The translations under genes and the position numbers were made by a program. This document shows positions 1 to 8,652 of a stretch of DNA of 64,000 bases, piece by piece. This DNA is from VRUE01 sp963770315. GTDB lineage: Bacteria; Actinomycetota; Thermoleophilia; Solirubrobacterales; 70-9. The first letter of the stretch is position 1, and every line of letters starts with the position of its first letter. The DNA is taken from positions 744,001-808,000 of the forward strand of contig CAVYPC010000002.1 in NCBI GenBank assembly GCA_963770315.1, written 5' to 3'. The notes below the pieces were generated by a model. It did no database searches. It was not told where the DNA came from and was given only the letters and a program-made list of their open reading frames with translations.

Positions 1-1562
1 ACCCCCCCGACGAAGATGATGGTCATCACAGCCGTTACGCCGATGCCCAGTAGTGCCCGCTCCCTCGCGCTGTCGCGGTGCAGCTGGAGCGAAAGCCGCA
101 TTCGTCTCCACCCAATAGCCGGCAGCGAGCGATTTTCCAGCACGTGCACGACGAGCAGGGCGACGACGAAGCCAATTCCGAGAAAGACGAATCCGGAGGA
201 GCGGTTCGCTGACTCGACTCCGGCACCCGCCACCCTCAGCACCAGGGCGGGCACGTATACCAGCGCCGCGCCTCCGAGGAGGAGGGCGGCGGGGTTGGAT
301 CGCCTCTGCCAGACCAGCTTCAGGCCGAACGGGAGGGAGGCGAGGATGAGAGCGATTGAGGTGAAAGCAGTGATTTTCAGCCAGAGCGGCGCGACGGACT
401 CGGGGGTTGGGGCCGCCGAGAACGCCCGGTAGGCGCCTTCTCGACCCGTGGCGACCTTGACCACTCCTTCGACGGCGGGCGTGAGGATCGGCTTCAGGTA
501 TTCGATGGTCGGCGTCGCGACGGCCGTGGCCCAGAGAACAACGGCAGCCAGGGCGAAAAAGGCGATCGGCCATGGCGCTCGGCTCCTGACGTCCCACCGT
601 CTCAGGATCAGCGCAAATGCGCAGAGGGCGAACACCATCGCCGTGAATAGGTAGCTGGTCAGGTGATGCGTAGCGGCGAGTCCCATCACTATCAGGCCCA
701 GGCATGCCGCGAGCGACCAGGATTGGCGCCCAGTTGGCGTTTGCATCCATCGCAGGGTCAGGACCAGTGCCGCGATTGCAAGCGGGAGGGCGAAGCTCTC
801 ATAGGAAAAGCCGGCGTCGAAGTAGAGGAAGCTCGGATTCGCCATGTACACGACCGTGGCGATGCCGGCGATGCGAGGGGAGTCCGACGCCATCTGGAAC
901 AGCGCGTAGAGCCCGGCGACCAGCACCACTCGGCTGAGGCCGATCGCCAGTAATCCACTTGCGAACAGCGATGCACCCGTCAGGCGCGAGGTCGCGTCGG
1001 CGAGGATCTCCATTCCGGGGAAATAGGGGCTGATCGGGAGCAGTGGGTTCTGATGGAGGAGATGCCCCGACTGGATGATGTCGGCTGCGGTGCGAGCGTG
1101 CGAGAGCTCGTCGTAGTAGGTGAACCCGGTTGGATTGGCCAGCAGCTTGACGCCGTAGAGGGCGAGGGATAGCGCCACGACGAGGCCCAGTCGCTGTGCG
1201 GGCGTGGGCTTGGCGAAGACCTGGATGATGGCGACGACGAGCACCATGCCGATCAGGCTCGGCCAGTAAGCCATGTCGGCCCAGCTGTGACCGTCTCGAC
1301 TGGCGATGGTCGCGGCGGCCTGTGCCAGCAGCATCAGCGAGAGGAAGACCGCTACCGCGGGGACGAGCGGGATGCGGCTGAGGCCCCCGTGGTCAGTCTC
1401 GGGTGTGGGAGTCTCGGGATTCGGTGGAAGGGCGATCGGCTCGGGAGGCGGGCCGATCGTCGCCGGCGCGCCGCTCCGACCCGCAGCGGTGGCTGCGCTC
1501 CTATGCGGCCAGAGCGCCAGGGCGAACCCTCCCAGCAGCGCGAGGACGCGAAGCAGTCGCAT
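1..1562 (-). CDS. Polytopic membrane protein, glycosyltransferase-C-like (3' end outside window)
   Basis: The minus frame is open from an ATG at 1562 to the window edge, about 520 residues without a stop. Residues after about 65 form many hydrophobic segments separated by short loops. A first long loop holds an acidic TYYDELSHA motif, the kind of place where GT-C glycosyltransferases keep their catalytic acidic pair (inference). The gene starts 4 nt after the stop of the GT4 gene upstream, so the two are probably cotranscribed. A role as a lipid-linked-sugar transferase or polysaccharide membrane protein of the locus is likely, but the family is not certain. The C-terminus is missing. Confidence 0.75.
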   Translation of the reverse strand, partial: MRLLRVLALLGGFALALWPHRSAATAAGRSGAPATIGPPPEPIALPPNPETPTPETDHGGLSRIPLVPAVAVFLSLMLLAQAAATIASRDGHSWADMAYWPSLIGMVLVVAIIQVFAKPTPAQRLGLVVALSLALYGVKLLANPTGFTYYDELSHARTAADIIQSGHLLHQNPLLPISPYFPGMEILADATSRLTGASLFASGLLAIGLSRVVLVAGLYALFQMASDSPRIAGIATVVYMANPSFLYFDAGFSYESFALPLAIAALVLTLRWMQTPTGRQSWSLAACLGLIVMGLAATHHLTSYLFTAMVFALCAFALILRRWDVRSRAPWPIAFFALAAVVLWATAVATPTIEYLKPILTPAVEGVVKVATGREGAYRAFSAAPTPESVAPLWLKITAFTSIALILASLPFGLKLVWQRRSNPAALLLGGAALVYVPALVLRVAGAGVESANRSSGFVFLGIGFVVALLVVHVLENRSLPAIGWRRMRLSLQLHRDSARERALLGIGVTAVMTIIFVGG

Positions 1563-1566
1563 CGCG

Positions 1567-2703
1567 CTAGACCACCTGGGTGTAGATGTCTTCGAGTCGC
1601 CGGGTCTGCGTTGCCAGGTCGAAGGTCCGTTCTGCTGTTTGCCGGCACGACGCACTGAGGGCCGCCCAGCCGGCATCGTCGCGGGCAAGATCGAGGATGC
1701 GCCGCGCGAGGGCGGTTGGGTCTCTTTCATCCACCAGGAATCCCGACTCGCCGTCGATCACCGCCTCCGGTATCCCGGCGTGTCGAGTGGCAACAACGGG
1801 CAGGCCGCTGGCGAGCGCCTCGAGGATGGTGATCGGCAGACCCTCTGTGTTGCCGGAGCGGTCGGTCACGCTCGGCGCGGCAAGGACGCGTGCCCGTCGC
1901 ATCCACCCTGTCACCTCCTCTGGGGAAAGGGGTCCGATGATCCGAAACGAGCTGAGCTTCTCCGAGGCACGCCGCCGCAGGTCGTCTTCGAGCTCTCCGC
2001 TGCCGATCAGGACCAGCTCCAGCTTCGGCAGGGATCGCTGCACCTCGGCCATCGCGTCGATCAGGAAATCAAAGCCCTTCTTCTCGACGAATCGGCCCAC
2101 GCCGAGTACGACCGGCTCCCGTCCCTCCAGCTGGCCCGGGAAGAACTTAGTCAGGTCGACACCGATGTAGTGAGTCTGGATGTGCGACTCCGGGATGCCG
2201 AGGGCGATCACCCGCTTGCGGATGTGGTCAGACACCGCGAGCAACGAGGTAGCGCAGTCTGCCAGCGTCGGCCGGAGCCGTGCGTAGCGCCACGCCATCA
2301 CCCCGTCTCGGAGTCCATCGTGCGGGGTTGCGTCATAGCCGTGAAAGGTGACGACGAGGGGCACGTCGAGCCGCCGCTGCAACGGCAGCGCATTGACGGC
2401 GCTGGTGCCGAAATGGGCGTGTAAAAGCGACGGCGAGAGCGATTTGAGCCGGGCGACGAAGTCCCGCGGCGGCCGGCCCAGGAGATGTCGGGCCTCTCGG
2501 GCTTTGCCGAACAGCCCCCCCTCGTTGACTACGAATGACCTGCAGCCGGAGAGATCGATGCCGTCCACCCGCACTCGACCGGAGAGAACCGGCGAGTAGG
2601 CGCGCAGCGCATTCGCCTGGCTGAGGATGAAGGTCTCTGAGAAGGGAAGGAGGTGGTCCCTGTAGATCAGGGCACAGGCGTTTTTGGGCTCTGCAATGGC
2701 AAT
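1567..2703 (-). CDS. GT4-family glycosyltransferase
   Basis: Retaining GT-B glycosyltransferase that would transfer a nucleotide-activated sugar in the cytoplasm. The N-terminal motif SETFILSQANALRAY, the HFGTSAVNALPL segment, IGVDLTKFFPG, GRFVEKKGFDFLIDAM and the C-terminal EALASGLPVVATRHAGIPE with its E-x7-E pattern are classical GT4. The first GTG (2574) would cut off SETFILSQ, which is clearly coding, and no ATG, GTG or TTG lies upstream in frame before the TAG at 2713-2715. I therefore place the start at ATT 2703, 6 nt after a TAGGAT box; CTG 2670 is an alternative. About 378 aa. It lies 4 nt upstream of the membrane protein. Confidence 0.85.
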   Translation of the reverse strand: MAIAEPKNACALIYRDHLLPFSETFILSQANALRAYSPVLSGRVRVDGIDLSGCRSFVVNEGGLFGKAREARHLLGRPPRDFVARLKSLSPSLLHAHFGTSAVNALPLQRRLDVPLVVTFHGYDATPHDGLRDGVMAWRYARLRPTLADCATSLLAVSDHIRKRVIALGIPESHIQTHYIGVDLTKFFPGQLEGREPVVLGVGRFVEKKGFDFLIDAMAEVQRSLPKLELVLIGSGELEDDLRRRASEKLSSFRIIGPLSPEEVTGWMRRARVLAAPSVTDRSGNTEGLPITILEALASGLPVVATRHAGIPEAVIDGESGFLVDERDPTALARRILDLARDDAGWAALSASCRQTAERTFDLATQTRRLEDIYTQVV

Positions 2704-2709
2704 CCCGGT

Positions 2710-2715
2710 ATCCTA
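2710..2715 (-). promoter_or_regulatory. -10 box TAGGAT for the GT4 gene
   Basis: TAGGAT matches TANNNT and is followed by 6 nt and then ATT, the same geometry seen at many canonical starts in this window, which points to a leaderless transcript. Confidence 0.4.
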
Positions 2716-2737
2716 TATACGCTCTTGTCGGTGCGAC

Positions 2738-4114
2738 TCAGGGCGTCGGGATCGGGCTGACGGCGAGGTCGCCGTACTCATTGCCGGCGTAGGTGGGGTC
2801 CTGGATCGCGGCGGCGAACGCGCTGGTGGCGGCGGTCGAGGACTCGATCGGCCAGTCGGTTCTCCCGCCGGGACCGGGCTCGACCTTGTCGAACCAGAGC
2901 AGGCCGCGGATCTTCGGGAAGGCCGTCGGCAGGTCGTCGAGCGCGTTGGATATCCATTCGGCCTTGGAGCCGATCGCCTCGGTGGATGCCGTCTCACCGA
3001 CGATCATCGGCTTATCCGGCGCGATCGTGCCGGTGATCGCGTCGTAGCTGGACTTGAACAGACCACTGAAGGATTTCCACGGGTTGGCGCCGTTGTAGCC
3101 GTCGAGGCAGGTCCAGTCCACGTATGCATCTCCCGGGTAGACGCCGGCCAGCGGCGCGTGGTGGTCGTAGGGGTCGATGTTGGGGCACCACACCCAGGTG
3201 ACGTTGGTCGCTCCCACGGAGGCAAAGACATCGTGGACGTGCTGCCACATCGAGACGTAGTCGGCGGCGGTCGTCCCGTCGTTGCCTGCTCCCCAGGGGA
3301 ACCAGGAGCCGTTCATCTCCCAGGCGAAACGCAGGAAGAACGGATGGCCCCACTGCTTCGCCGCTTGGGCCCAGGCGGCGATGTAGCTGTCCTGCGCGCC
3401 GGCGGCGATCTGGGCATCGCTGAAGGTCCCGGTTCCGGGGCCCGGGTTCCAGGAGAAGAACGGGATCGCGCCGTGATCGCGAACCGCGTCGAACTGGGCC
3501 GGCTTGAAAGCGCAATAGCCGTTGCAGTCGGAGAGGAAAAAGGGGCTGCTCCAGTTGATCACCGAGACGGCCTTGTCGCTCAGCTGCTCGAATTGCGCGG
3601 CGGCGTCCATGCTCCAAGGCGCCTCGCCGGTGGGGTTCTTGATCCACGCACCCCAGTAGACGGAGGGCCCGGTGGGTGGCGGGTCAGGGGCGGGAGGTTC
3701 TGGTTCGGGGATCGACGGCTCCGGCGGCGGCGGAGGATCGAGTGGAGGCGTTGGCGGCGGGGGAAGCACGGGCGGAGCCGTGGTTGCTTCCACTGCGGTC
3801 GAGCCAACCGCCTTGGGTATGGGCGGGCTTGCAGCGGAATCGAGCCCGCCCGCCGGGGTCTCGGCGGCGGGATCTGCGTGTTGCTGGGCGATGACGCGCG
3901 TTCTGCCGATGCGATGGTGCGCTGGACAGGTAGCGCGCCTCCGTTGCCGACTCGGGGCCGCAGATTGCTTGCCATGCGCATGGCGCGAAGCGCAGGTCAC
4001 CTTCCTGCTGCCCGTCGAAGCCCAGCACGAAGCCGTAACTGCCAGCGCGCCCAGCAGCGCGAGGGCCGCGAGCAGCACCGTGCGACGGACTGGGGGAAGG
4101 TTGGCCGGAGTCAT
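2738..4114 (-). CDS. Secreted GH26-family glycoside hydrolase (endo-mannanase-like)
   Basis: A 458-aa exported beta-glycan hydrolase. The start is ATG 4114 with AGGAGATCCG in front; the open frame to 4255 lacks a better start. Residues 8-30 are a signal segment ending in TASC, so a lipoprotein or Sec signal. About residues 90-150 are a Pro-rich linker, and the rest is a GH26 barrel: RFAWEMNGSW carries the acid/base Glu (about E266) and KPMIVGETAS the nucleophile Glu (about E374). Its place among glycosyltransferases suggests it trims or releases the exported polysaccharide, as lyases and hydrolases in other EPS loci do. The exact substrate cannot be told. Confidence 0.88.
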   Translation of the reverse strand: MTPANLPPVRRTVLLAALALLGALAVTASCWASTGSRKVTCASRHAHGKQSAAPSRQRRRATCPAHHRIGRTRVIAQQHADPAAETPAGGLDSAASPPIPKAVGSTAVEATTAPPVLPPPPTPPLDPPPPPEPSIPEPEPPAPDPPPTGPSVYWGAWIKNPTGEAPWSMDAAAQFEQLSDKAVSVINWSSPFFLSDCNGYCAFKPAQFDAVRDHGAIPFFSWNPGPGTGTFSDAQIAAGAQDSYIAAWAQAAKQWGHPFFLRFAWEMNGSWFPWGAGNDGTTAADYVSMWQHVHDVFASVGATNVTWVWCPNIDPYDHHAPLAGVYPGDAYVDWTCLDGYNGANPWKSFSGLFKSSYDAITGTIAPDKPMIVGETASTEAIGSKAEWISNALDDLPTAFPKIRGLLWFDKVEPGPGGRTDWPIESSTAATSAFAAAIQDPTYAGNEYGDLAVSPIPTP

Positions 4115-4164
4115 CGGATCTCCTGGCGGGAGAGATCCTGGATCGACTCTGGCGCCGCCTGTGG

Positions 4165-5352
4165 TCAGGCTCGTGGGGATTTCTGGACGTCTGTCCGGTC
4201 GTCGTGGGCGGTCTCGTTCACGTCGCGGTAGAGCGCGAGCAGCTGCTCCGCGCACTCCTCCCAGGTGGGAAGGCTCAGCGCCTGCTGTCTCGGCGCGGGC
4301 CGCTGCAGCTCGTCGGCGATCGCACGGCCGACCGCCTCCGGCGGGTCCTGCGGGGAGACCGAGCGCGCGATGCCGTCCCGTGCCAGCTCACCCAGCCCGG
4401 CTCTGTCGGCGACGAGTAGGCGGCGTCCGGCAGACACGGCCTCGAGTGCGACGAGCGGGTGGGTCTCGAAGTCGCTGAGCAGGACCACGATCGAGGTCCG
4501 CCGCAGCAACCGGGCCATGCCGTCGCGATCCTCTGCGGGGAGGCTGGTGAACTCGACCCGGTCCGCCAGCCCCAGCTCTGCCACCTGTCGGCGCAGCGTT
4601 GTCTCGTACGGACCGGTCCCGACGATGATCAGCCTGGCATCGGGATGCCGCTCGAGCACGTGGGGAAGCGCGGCGATCACCCGCTGGTGGTTCTTGTAGC
4701 GCTCGAGCCGCCCGATCGAGGCGAGCAGCGGGCCCTCGGCATCGATGTCGCTACTGCCTTTGGGGCCTTCCACCCCAGGGTTCCCTCCGAACTCGATGTC
4801 GACGCCATTTGGGATCAGGGCGAATTTCTCGGCGGGGAGGTGCAGCTCATTCCCGTAGAGATCGATCTCGAATCGGGCCACGGCGATGAGGCGGGCGGCC
4901 CGGGAGAGTAGGGGGCGAAGCACTCGCCTTTGTGCTCGACGCAGGCGGTGGCGCAGCCGTGAGGAGTGTCCGCCGCTGTGGAAGGTCACCACGTAAGGGA
5001 CCGCGAGCGTGAGCGCCCGCAACATGGCGAGCGGCGGCACCAGCGTGTGGTAGGACTGGATGTGGACGATGTCCCAACGCTCGCGGGCCATCTCGCGCCA
5101 GATGCCGGGGGCGAGGTAGTAGTCGCGGTCGGCGGGCCAGGATCTGACCGAGCGGATCGTCACCCCGTTGCGGTGGTTCTCAACGACCGGTGGGCCGGGC
5201 GAATCCGCACAGAGGACCTGGACCTCGACGCCGGCCGCCGCCAGGCGGCGACTCACCTCCATGACGTGGCGCTCGGAGCCGCCTTGACCGAGGGGGCTGC
5301 GGGGCGTGACCATCAGGACACGCAGGCGTCCGGTTCGGGTGGGCTCCGAGAT
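4165..5352 (-). CDS. GT4-family glycosyltransferase
   Basis: GT-B glycosyltransferase of about 395 aa. Seen are the donor-site glycine loop PRSPLGQGGSERHV, HIQSYHTLVPP, IPNGVDIEFGG, ASIGRLERYKNHQRV and a C-terminal FETHPLVALEAVSAGRR segment holding the GT4 E-x7-E region. The first canonical start, ATG 5313, falls inside beta-strand 1 (RLRVLMVTP), so initiation is probably upstream; ATC 5352 stands 8 nt after TATACG. The frame is open further upstream, but that part lies over the divergent GT4 gene and is not coding. It faces that gene across a 33-bp promoter region and is followed by the GH26 gene. Confidence 0.85.
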   Translation of the reverse strand: MSEPTRTGRLRVLMVTPRSPLGQGGSERHVMEVSRRLAAAGVEVQVLCADSPGPPVVENHRNGVTIRSVRSWPADRDYYLAPGIWREMARERWDIVHIQSYHTLVPPLAMLRALTLAVPYVVTFHSGGHSSRLRHRLRRAQRRVLRPLLSRAARLIAVARFEIDLYGNELHLPAEKFALIPNGVDIEFGGNPGVEGPKGSSDIDAEGPLLASIGRLERYKNHQRVIAALPHVLERHPDARLIIVGTGPYETTLRRQVAELGLADRVEFTSLPAEDRDGMARLLRRTSIVVLLSDFETHPLVALEAVSAGRRLLVADRAGLGELARDGIARSVSPQDPPEAVGRAIADELQRPAPRQQALSLPTWEECAEQLLALYRDVNETAHDDRTDVQKSPRA

Positions 5353-5360
5353 CGCGCCAG

Positions 5361-5378
5361 CGTATACAGCTCTAGGGT
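5361..5378. promoter_or_regulatory. Back-to-back -10 boxes of two divergent GT4 genes
   Basis: On the plus strand TAGGGT (5373-5378) stands 7 nt before GTG 5386. On the minus strand TATACG (5366-5361) stands 8 nt before ATC 5352. The GTATAC at 5362-5367 is palindromic. Both spacings fit leaderless transcripts, so the two genes share one tight promoter region. Confidence 0.5.
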
Positions 5379-5385
5379 TCCCCCG

Positions 5386-6639
5386 GTGCGGATCTTGATG
5401 CTCACGCAGTCCTACCCGCCGGTCGTCGGCGGGGAAGAGCGAGCGGTTGAGGATCTGAGCGGGGAGCTTGCCGCCCGCGGCCATGACGTCGCCGTCGCAA
5501 CCCTGCGCCAGCCGGGGGGTGAGCCGCGAGCGGGAGATGCCGGCGTACGGGTTGAGGCGATGCGCAGCTCGGTGTACCGGCTGCGCCGGTTCTATGGCGA
5601 CCCGGATCGCCGTCACGCTCCGCCGGCTCCTGACCCAGAGGCGGTTTTCGAGCTCCGTCGCCTGCTGCGCCGCGAGCGCCCGGACGTCATCCACGCTCAC
5701 AACTGGCTGGTCCACTCCTACGTTCCCCTGGACCATGGCACGGGCACAGCGCTAGTGCTCTCGTTGCACGACTACGGGCTTCGCTGTGCCACCAGGCGGA
5801 TGCTGCACCGGGGCGCCGCGTGCAACGGGCCTTCCCCGCTCAAGTGTGTGCGCTGCGCGGCGGATCACTACGGGGCGGCGACGGGCTTCGCCACGGCGCT
5901 CGGCACGGCGCTCGGCGGTTCGCGCCTGCGCAGGCACGTGGACCTCTTCCTGCCGGTCAGCTCTGCCGTGGGCGAGCTGTGCGGCCTCGGTCCGGACGAC
6001 GCCCACCGCGTCGTGCCGAACTTCTTCCGCGGGATGCCCACCCGGCCGAAGCCGGACGATCCACGCTTGGCGCAGCTGCCGAGCATCCCCTTCCTGCTCT
6101 TCTTCGGCGACGCGACGGTGGACAAGGGGGCGGCTCTGCTGGCGAGGGCGTATGACGGTCTCGAGCAGCCGCCGCCGCTGGTCTTCCTCGGGCGCCGCCT
6201 GGTGGAGGGCCTCGAGGCGCAGCCTGGGGTGACCGCGCTCGGCCCCTGGCCCCGCGAGCTCGTGATGGAGGCGGTGCGCCGCTGCCTGTTCGCGGTGGTG
6301 CCGTCGATCTGGCCGGAGCCGTTCGGGCTGGTCGCCCTCGAGGCCGCCGCCGCCGGCAAGCCGGTCATCGCTTCGAGGATCGGTGGCCTGCGGGACATCG
6401 TCGTCGACGGCGAGACCGGTCTGCTGGTCACGCCCGGAGATTCTGGGGCGCTGCGGGCCGCGCTGGCGCGGCTGATTGCCGATCCGGGTCTGCGGGAGCG
6501 GATGGGCGCGGCGGGGGCTGAGCGGGCTGAGTTGTTCAGCGCCGATGCGGTGGTGCCGGCGTTCGAGGATGCCTACCGCGTTGCGATCGAACGAAGGCGT
6601 GGAATCCCTACGGGTGCAGGCGAGTCAGGGTCCGGTTGA
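5386..6639 (+). CDS. GT4-family glycosyltransferase
   Basis: A 417-aa GT-B enzyme. The N-terminus RILMLTQSYPPVVGG is the normal GT4 beginning, followed by IHAHNWLVHSY, a Cys-rich acceptor region (residues about 140-160, with CNGPSPLKCVRC), PVSSAVGE, and the C-terminal GLVALEAAAAGKPVIAS with E-x7-E. GTG 5386 is chosen because it opens at beta-strand 1 and sits 7 nt after TAGGGT; an upstream ATG at 4966 would run through the oppositely oriented gene. Its last 32 nt overlap the end of the convergent GT2 gene. Confidence 0.9.
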   Translation: MRILMLTQSYPPVVGGEERAVEDLSGELAARGHDVAVATLRQPGGEPRAGDAGVRVEAMRSSVYRLRRFYGDPDRRHAPPAPDPEAVFELRRLLRRERPDVIHAHNWLVHSYVPLDHGTGTALVLSLHDYGLRCATRRMLHRGAACNGPSPLKCVRCAADHYGAATGFATALGTALGGSRLRRHVDLFLPVSSAVGELCGLGPDDAHRVVPNFFRGMPTRPKPDDPRLAQLPSIPFLLFFGDATVDKGAALLARAYDGLEQPPPLVFLGRRLVEGLEAQPGVTALGPWPRELVMEAVRRCLFAVVPSIWPEPFGLVALEAAAAGKPVIASRIGGLRDIVVDGETGLLVTPGDSGALRAALARLIADPGLRERMGAAGAERAELFSADAVVPAFEDAYRVAIERRRGIPTGAGESGSG

Positions 6640-7681
6640 CCGGGCCGCGCCGCGTCGGGAACGCGAACAGCTCGCCGAGCCGGCGGGCGAGTGCGCGTGG
6701 AGACGCTGCGGTTGCCGCGAACCAGGCGACGAAGATCAGCTTCATCGGCCAGGAGACGTCGAATCGCCGGCCGGCCGCGCGGACGCCGTCGACGACGAGC
6801 CCCCAGGCCGAGTCCTCCGGGATCGGGTGGAGGGCCGGCTCGAGCTTCTTGGAGAGCAGTCGGTTGGCGAGATCGGACACGGAGAGGATCCGGGCCGGCC
6901 GCTCCTGGCCGAGCTCGTCGGCGAGGCGTTCGAGCGCACGGGTCGTCGTGCGCGCGTAGCCGATCGTCTCGCGGGTGTGATCCAAGTCGAGCCTCTCCTC
7001 CTGGGGCTCGTAGTTGTTGGCGCCGTGGACCCGGTAGGAGGCGCCGATCCCCTCGAGTGAGGAGACGCGACCGAGCAGGGTCGTCAGGTGGATGAGATGC
7101 CAGTCGGCCCCGCAGCGGGGGTAGTCGCGCTCCGGGATCGGCAGGATCCGCCGCAGGGCGTCGGCGCGGAAGGCGTTGCCGCTCGTCGGCAGCCAGGCGA
7201 GGTCGAAGGGGAAGGCCACCGCCGCCCGCCTCAGATCGCCGCTCGGCATCGGCAGATGGGGAGGCGGCTTCGTGGCGCCGGTGGGCATCCCCTCCGCGTC
7301 GATCACGTCCATCCGAAACTGCACCTTGACCGCCAGGGGGTCCTGGGCGAATGCGGCGGCGACCCGCGCGACCACGCAGGGCTGCAGCACGTCGTCAGCG
7401 TCGAGGAACATCACTATGTCCCCGTCGCAGTGGGCAAGGCCGGCGTTCAGCGCCGCTGCCTGACCCCGATTCGGCTGCAGGATGACCTCCACCGACTCCG
7501 TGTAGGCGCCCAAGCGCTCGCGCGAGTCATCGGTGGAGCCGTCATCGACGACTACGAGATGGACATCGGGGTGGTCTTGCGCGCTGGCGCTGTCGATGGC
7601 GTCGGCGACGAAGGCGCCGTAATTGTGGTTGCTGATCACGACGTCCACCGCCAAGCTGTCGCCTCGGCACCCTTGCATCAT
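6608..7681 (-). CDS. GT2-family glycosyltransferase
   Basis: Inverting GT-A glycosyltransferase, 357 aa. VDVVISNHNYGAFV, VVDDGSTDDS, QPNRGQAAALNAGLAH and MFLDADDVL give the nucleotide site and DXD metal site; the C-terminal third is helical with Arg-rich patches. The start ATG 7681 overlaps the stop of the upstream GT2 gene (ATGATGA), indicating translational coupling. The same frame stays open upstream to 8248 but that stretch is the shadow of the neighbour. It is the last gene of a three-gene GT2 operon and overlaps the convergent GT4 gene by 32 nt. Confidence 0.9.
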   Translation of the reverse strand: MMQGCRGDSLAVDVVISNHNYGAFVADAIDSASAQDHPDVHLVVVDDGSTDDSRERLGAYTESVEVILQPNRGQAAALNAGLAHCDGDIVMFLDADDVLQPCVVARVAAAFAQDPLAVKVQFRMDVIDAEGMPTGATKPPPHLPMPSGDLRRAAVAFPFDLAWLPTSGNAFRADALRRILPIPERDYPRCGADWHLIHLTTLLGRVSSLEGIGASYRVHGANNYEPQEERLDLDHTRETIGYARTTTRALERLADELGQERPARILSVSDLANRLLSKKLEPALHPIPEDSAWGLVVDGVRAAGRRFDVSWPMKLIFVAWFAATAASPRALARRLGELFAFPTRRGPVNRTLTRLHP

Positions 7682-8652
7682 CGGCGCAACGTAAGACGTC
7701 CCCGCAGGTAACCGGCCATCGTGAACGCGAGCCCAACGAATATGCCGCCGGCGCGTTGCAGGCCGGTGAGATCGCCCCGGATGGTGTCGCTCAGCCCCCG
7801 CCAGACGCCAGTCGGCAGCGTTTGCAGCGTGTAGGTGCGCTCCGAGGAGAGCCCCTCGGTCGTGCCCACGGTGCCGCTCAGCAGCGCCTTCGCCCTGCCC
7901 TCCAGCCAGCAGCGGCGGCAGAAGTAGCTCAATCTGGTGCGTTCGACTGGGACTCGGTGTTCGACCCGGGCGGCGGGCACGTGGAGCACGGTCCCGCCCG
8001 GGAAGGCACGCAGCGCACGGATTCCGAGCTCGGTGTCCTCGCCGCCACCGTGCGGGCTGGGGGTTGCCATGTTCGGCCCCAGGCCGTTGCTGAACCCCCC
8101 GATCCGATCGAACACGGTTCGGCGGAACGACATCGCCGCGCCGATCGGGTTGCGAATCGCGGCGACGTCGGTCGGCAGCCCACGGTAGCCGCAGCCGATC
8201 GTCCAGTAGAACTCGAGGGGCAGCCATCGTGGTGCCGCTCCGTCCCATCGGGGCACCGGCATCCCGCCGGTGCCGATCACGGAAGGATCGCCGTACGGGC
8301 GGACCATCTCCTCCAGCCAGGTCTCGACGGCGATCGCGTCGTCGTCGAGGAAGGCGAGGATCTCGCCGCTCGCAAGCTCCAGGGCGGCATTTCGCGACTC
8401 GGAGCTGCCGCGTCTGCCGTCGTTGGAGATGACCTGAACGTCGGGGAAGCGCTGACGCGCCCGCTCGAGCAGCTCGGGGTTGTGGTCGATGACGAGGATC
8501 GTCTCCAGCGCCGGCTTAGTCTGGCTCGCGATTGAGGCGATTCCCTCGCAGAGGACCTCCCAGCGCTGCGACGTATACGCGCAGACGATCACGCTCACGG
8601 TCGGCTCCGTGGCCACGCGCTCTGTGGTTGGCGATTCGCTGGTTCTGGTCAA
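7678..8652 (-). CDS. GT2-family glycosyltransferase
   Basis: GT-A enzyme of 324 aa. VSVIVCAYTSQRW, ILVIDHNP, GSSESRNAALE and LAFLDDDAI (DXD) are followed by GAAMSFRRTVFDRIGG and a GGGEDTELGIR motif whose ED pair is typical of the acceptor/catalytic loop of this subfamily. The start is TTG 8652, which overlaps the TGA of the preceding gene (TTGA), so translation is probably coupled. The middle gene of the operon running from 9524 down to 6608. Confidence 0.9.
   Translation of the reverse strand: MTRTSESPTTERVATEPTVSVIVCAYTSQRWEVLCEGIASIASQTKPALETILVIDHNPELLERARQRFPDVQVISNDGRRGSSESRNAALELASGEILAFLDDDAIAVETWLEEMVRPYGDPSVIGTGGMPVPRWDGAAPRWLPLEFYWTIGCGYRGLPTDVAAIRNPIGAAMSFRRTVFDRIGGFSNGLGPNMATPSPHGGGEDTELGIRALRAFPGGTVLHVPAARVEHRVPVERTRLSYFCRRCWLEGRAKALLSGTVGTTEGLSSERTYTLQTLPTGVWRGLSDTIRGDLTGLQRAGGIFVGLAFTMAGYLRGRLTLRR

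Noticed and set aside
2684..4231. 515-codon plus-strand frame opposite the GH26 gene
   Set aside because: Low-complexity Gly/Arg/Asp translation, no motifs; shadow of the GH26 gene in high-GC DNA.
4966..5385. N-terminal extension of the GT4 gene at 5386
   Set aside because: Lies antisense inside the divergent GT4 gene; the GT4 fold begins at GTG 5386.
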